From Rhodanobacteraceae bacterium (lineage in GTDB: Bacteria > Pseudomonadota > Gammaproteobacteria > Xanthomonadales > SZUA-5), in contig JADKFD010000102.1 of the NCBI GenBank assembly GCA_016717705.1, forward strand, positions 95,001-111,139: a DNA stretch of 16,139 bases. The letters are read 5' to 3'. Numbering within the stretch: the first letter of the stretch is position 1; the number at the start of each line of letters is the position of its first letter. The translations under genes and the position numbers were made by a program. Positions 15,401 through 16,139 of this stretch are shown here, in pieces. The notes under the pieces are model-generated. The model was given only the letters and a program-made list of their open reading frames with translations. It did not search any database and had not been told where the DNA came from.

Positions 15401-15842
15401 GATCGACCAGAAAGTCCGCCGTGGCCTTCGGTTGGCGCGAAATCGAGTCCAGATAGGCTTGAAACTTCGGCGTGGTCGGCAAGGTCTGCCGGTACGGCGC
15501 CAGCTCATGCTCCAAAGTCGGGTCATAGACGAAGGGCAGCTTCTCGGCGCTGGGTTCGAGGAAGAAGTCGAAGGGGTTGTGCACCGCCATCTCGACTACC
15601 AGGTCGACCTCGATGCGAAATTCCCGTGTGGCTTCAGGAAACACCAGCCGCGCCAGATAGTTGGCCTGCGGATCCTGCTGCCAATTGACGAAATGCCCGG
15701 CCGGCTCGACCTTGAGCGAATAGGACAGAATGCGCGAGCGGCAATGCGGGGCAGGGCGCAGTCGCACCACCTGTGGGCCCAGCTTGACCGCACGGTCGTA
15801 GCGATAGTGGGTGACGTGATTCAGGGCGACATGGATGGACAC
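12471..15842 (-). CDS. Large transglutaminase-like protein with DUF2126 region
   Basis: The protein is 1123 aa from the GTG at 15842. That start gives the usual family beginning (SIHVALNHVTHYRYDR) and has GGAG 10 nt upstream; a TTG at 15848 is 6 nt earlier. Residues 1 to ~290 are a transglutaminase-like unit with Cys180 in NRSGSCRDSAW, His229 in DLHAWCEVYLPG and Asp245 in GLDPTSGLLAGEGH. The rest is the long DUF2126 region (LTMGGEPTFVAVDD, KWYPGEPLPRWSLNCYWR, DGRHTGTGGGNHFVLGG, LFIGPTSQSPRIDEAR, GNTHRAEFCIDKLFSPD, FPKIGDYSVRGIELELR), whose chemistry is unknown. Length and domain order are normal for the family. A low-complexity insert at residues ~565-598 coincides with a repeat element at DNA level. 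It is the first gene of the reverse operon, with the ATP-grasp gene 124 bp downstream. No signal peptide, so probably cytoplasmic. Confidence 0.94.
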   Translation of the reverse strand: MSIHVALNHVTHYRYDRAVKLGPQVVRLRPAPHCRSRILSYSLKVEPAGHFVNWQQDPQANYLARLVFPEATREFRIEVDLVVEMAVHNPFDFFLEPSAEKLPFVYDPTLEHELAPYRQTLPTTPKFQAYLDSISRQPKATADFLVDLNQRLSQDISYLIRLEPGVQTPEETLSNRSGSCRDSAWLLVQLMRQLGVAARFVSGYLIQLTADVKSLDGPSGPATDFTDLHAWCEVYLPGAGWIGLDPTSGLLAGEGHIPLAASPDPSSAAPISGGVDPCEVEFSHAMSVQRIFESPRVTLPFDDAQWQKIVALGDQVDADLIDQDVRLTMGGEPTFVAVDDPDGAQWNTAALGETKRIRAAQVYQQLKQRYAPKGLVHFGQGKWYPGEPLPRWSLNCYWRADGLPIWNDPALIADETRDYGADAALAERFLRTLGERLGIGSDTLFPAYEDVVYYLWRERKLPVNVDVAQSRLDDPLERERLAKVYAQGLQTVVGQVLPLTHDELGWHSTPWFLRAEQCFLVPGDSPLGYRLPLASQPWAKASDLPVINPVDPARELPELPATQAKSGERVRGQGPNHESKIEFAAGSTPCPLPPAPLSMDWKNQAPNALSARPQPQQSARDVVRTALCAQPREGRLYLFMPPLERAEDYLALVAAIEATAAELQTPVLLEGYEPPFDPRLKLFRVTPDPGVIEVNIHPAASWRDLVDRTTHLYDIAHQTRLTAEKFMIDGRHTGTGGGNHFVLGGASPADSPFLRRPDLLRSLISYWHNHPSLSYLFSGLFIGPTSQSPRIDEARNDSVYELELAFRQFPAPGQQVAPWVLDRLLRNLLIDVTGNTHRAEFCIDKLFSPDGATGRLGLVELRAFEMPPHSRMSLVQQLLLRALLAWFWRRPYAPRQLARWGTELHDRFMLPHFIAQDFADVLAELGAAGYAFQSGWFDPQFEFRFPKIGDYSVRGIELELRHALEPWHVMGEQGGAGGTVRFVDSSVERLQVKLGGAASERYALTCNGRRIPLRPTGTVGESVAAVRYRAWQPVSALHPLIPVHAPLVFDLVDLWSLRSLGGCAYHVAHPGGRNYETFPVNAFEAESRRRARFFRTGHSPGWLDPPAAEANEEFPFTLDLRRE
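14051..14150. repeat. ~100-bp repeat element lying in frame inside the DUF2126 gene
   Basis: The ends aaagcgggg (14051-14059) and ccccgcttt (14141-14149) are inverted repeats. The G-rich left side (cagggggcagagggcagggg) and C-rich right side (cccttggcccctgacccttt) continue as imperfect arms. On the coding strand it encodes ~33 residues with low-complexity runs (STPCPLPPAPL, KSGERVRGQG), unlike the ordered sequence around it. The base composition and terminal arms look like a small intergenic repeat, but whether it recurs in the genome cannot be seen here. Confidence 0.5.
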
Positions 15843-16139
15843 AGGCAACTGTCTCCGGCGATGAGGGAGGGTTGATCATCGTCACCTGAGGGCAATGACC
15901 GCGGCCTCCCGTTGCCCTGGTCATGCCAGGACGACCCGCACCCTCGAGTGTGGACACAGCGCTCGCAACCTCAGCCAGGAGCCGCTGCAGCCCATGTGTC
16001 GAGTCTGCCTCAAGTTGTCTGCAGACGGAGATGGTTTGTGGCTGAGATAGGCTCTGAATCGCGGTTGGTTACAGGTGGCGCCACACGGTCGCTCGCGCCG
16101 GCACAGGCGATTCTCTACTTCTTGGCTTCAGCGGCGCGC
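15843..16139. other. Gene-free stretch upstream of the reverse operon, to the window edge
   Basis: About 297 bp without a recognisable complete gene. It should contain the promoter for the transglutaminase/ATP-grasp operon, but no convincing sigma-70 boxes were found on the reverse strand. agggcaa/ttgccct (near 15888 and 15914) could form a weak stem. At the far edge the reverse strand reads a short open end, AAEAKK and a TAG at 16115-16117, which might be the last codons of another reverse-strand gene. Eight codons are too few to call it. Confidence 0.4.

Overview
The window looks like chromosomal DNA from a GC-rich gammaproteobacterium, most likely of the order Xanthomonadales (Lysobacterales). 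The main reasons are the order uvrC - pgsA - tRNA-Gly - tRNA-Cys - tRNA-Leu, the Xanthomonas-like NAD kinase, and the scattered small palindromic repeats. This is an inference from gene content and recalled synteny; no search was run.

Layout. Positions 1-781 hold the 3' end of a 23S rRNA gene, a complete 5S rRNA gene and a strong hairpin that ends the rRNA operon. Positions 910-6063 carry a compact forward gene string: a KdsB (CMP-Kdo synthetase) fused in frame to a low-molecular-weight protein tyrosine phosphatase, a thioredoxin-like/NHL beta-propeller protein split by a one-base frameshift, uvrC (excision nuclease) and pgsA (phosphatidylglycerophosphate synthase). A consensus-like promoter overlapping the pgsA stop codon drives tRNA-Gly(GCC), tRNA-Cys(GCA) and tRNA-Leu(UAA). 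A 265-bp MITE-like element with 25-bp perfect terminal inverted repeats sits between the Cys and Leu genes. A reverse-strand nadK follows, then a repeat-bearing intergenic region, then a forward trypsin-like protease gene with no visible signal peptide.

Positions 8923-15842 are a reverse-strand operon, read right to left. It encodes a large transglutaminase/DUF2126 protein, a circularly permuted ATP-grasp protein with an alpha-E domain (again split by a one-base frameshift), and a second, smaller transglutaminase-like protein that overlaps the alpha-E stop codon by one base. This gene set is the known but functionally unresolved peptide-ligase/transglutaminase system. The ATP-grasp enzyme is predicted to form amide or peptide bonds, and the transglutaminase-fold proteins to cut or rearrange them. 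The Anbu proteasome-like peptidase that often accompanies this set is not in the window; a convergent trypsin-like protease gene lies next to the operon instead.

Most notable are the KdsB-phosphatase fusion, the thioredoxin domain that has lost the first cysteine of its CXXC site, the MITE inside the tRNA cluster, a repeat element that appears to encode a low-complexity segment of the DUF2126 protein, and two frameshifts that each look like loss of one base from a short run. The two frameshifts may be sequencing errors, so both genes could be intact in the organism.
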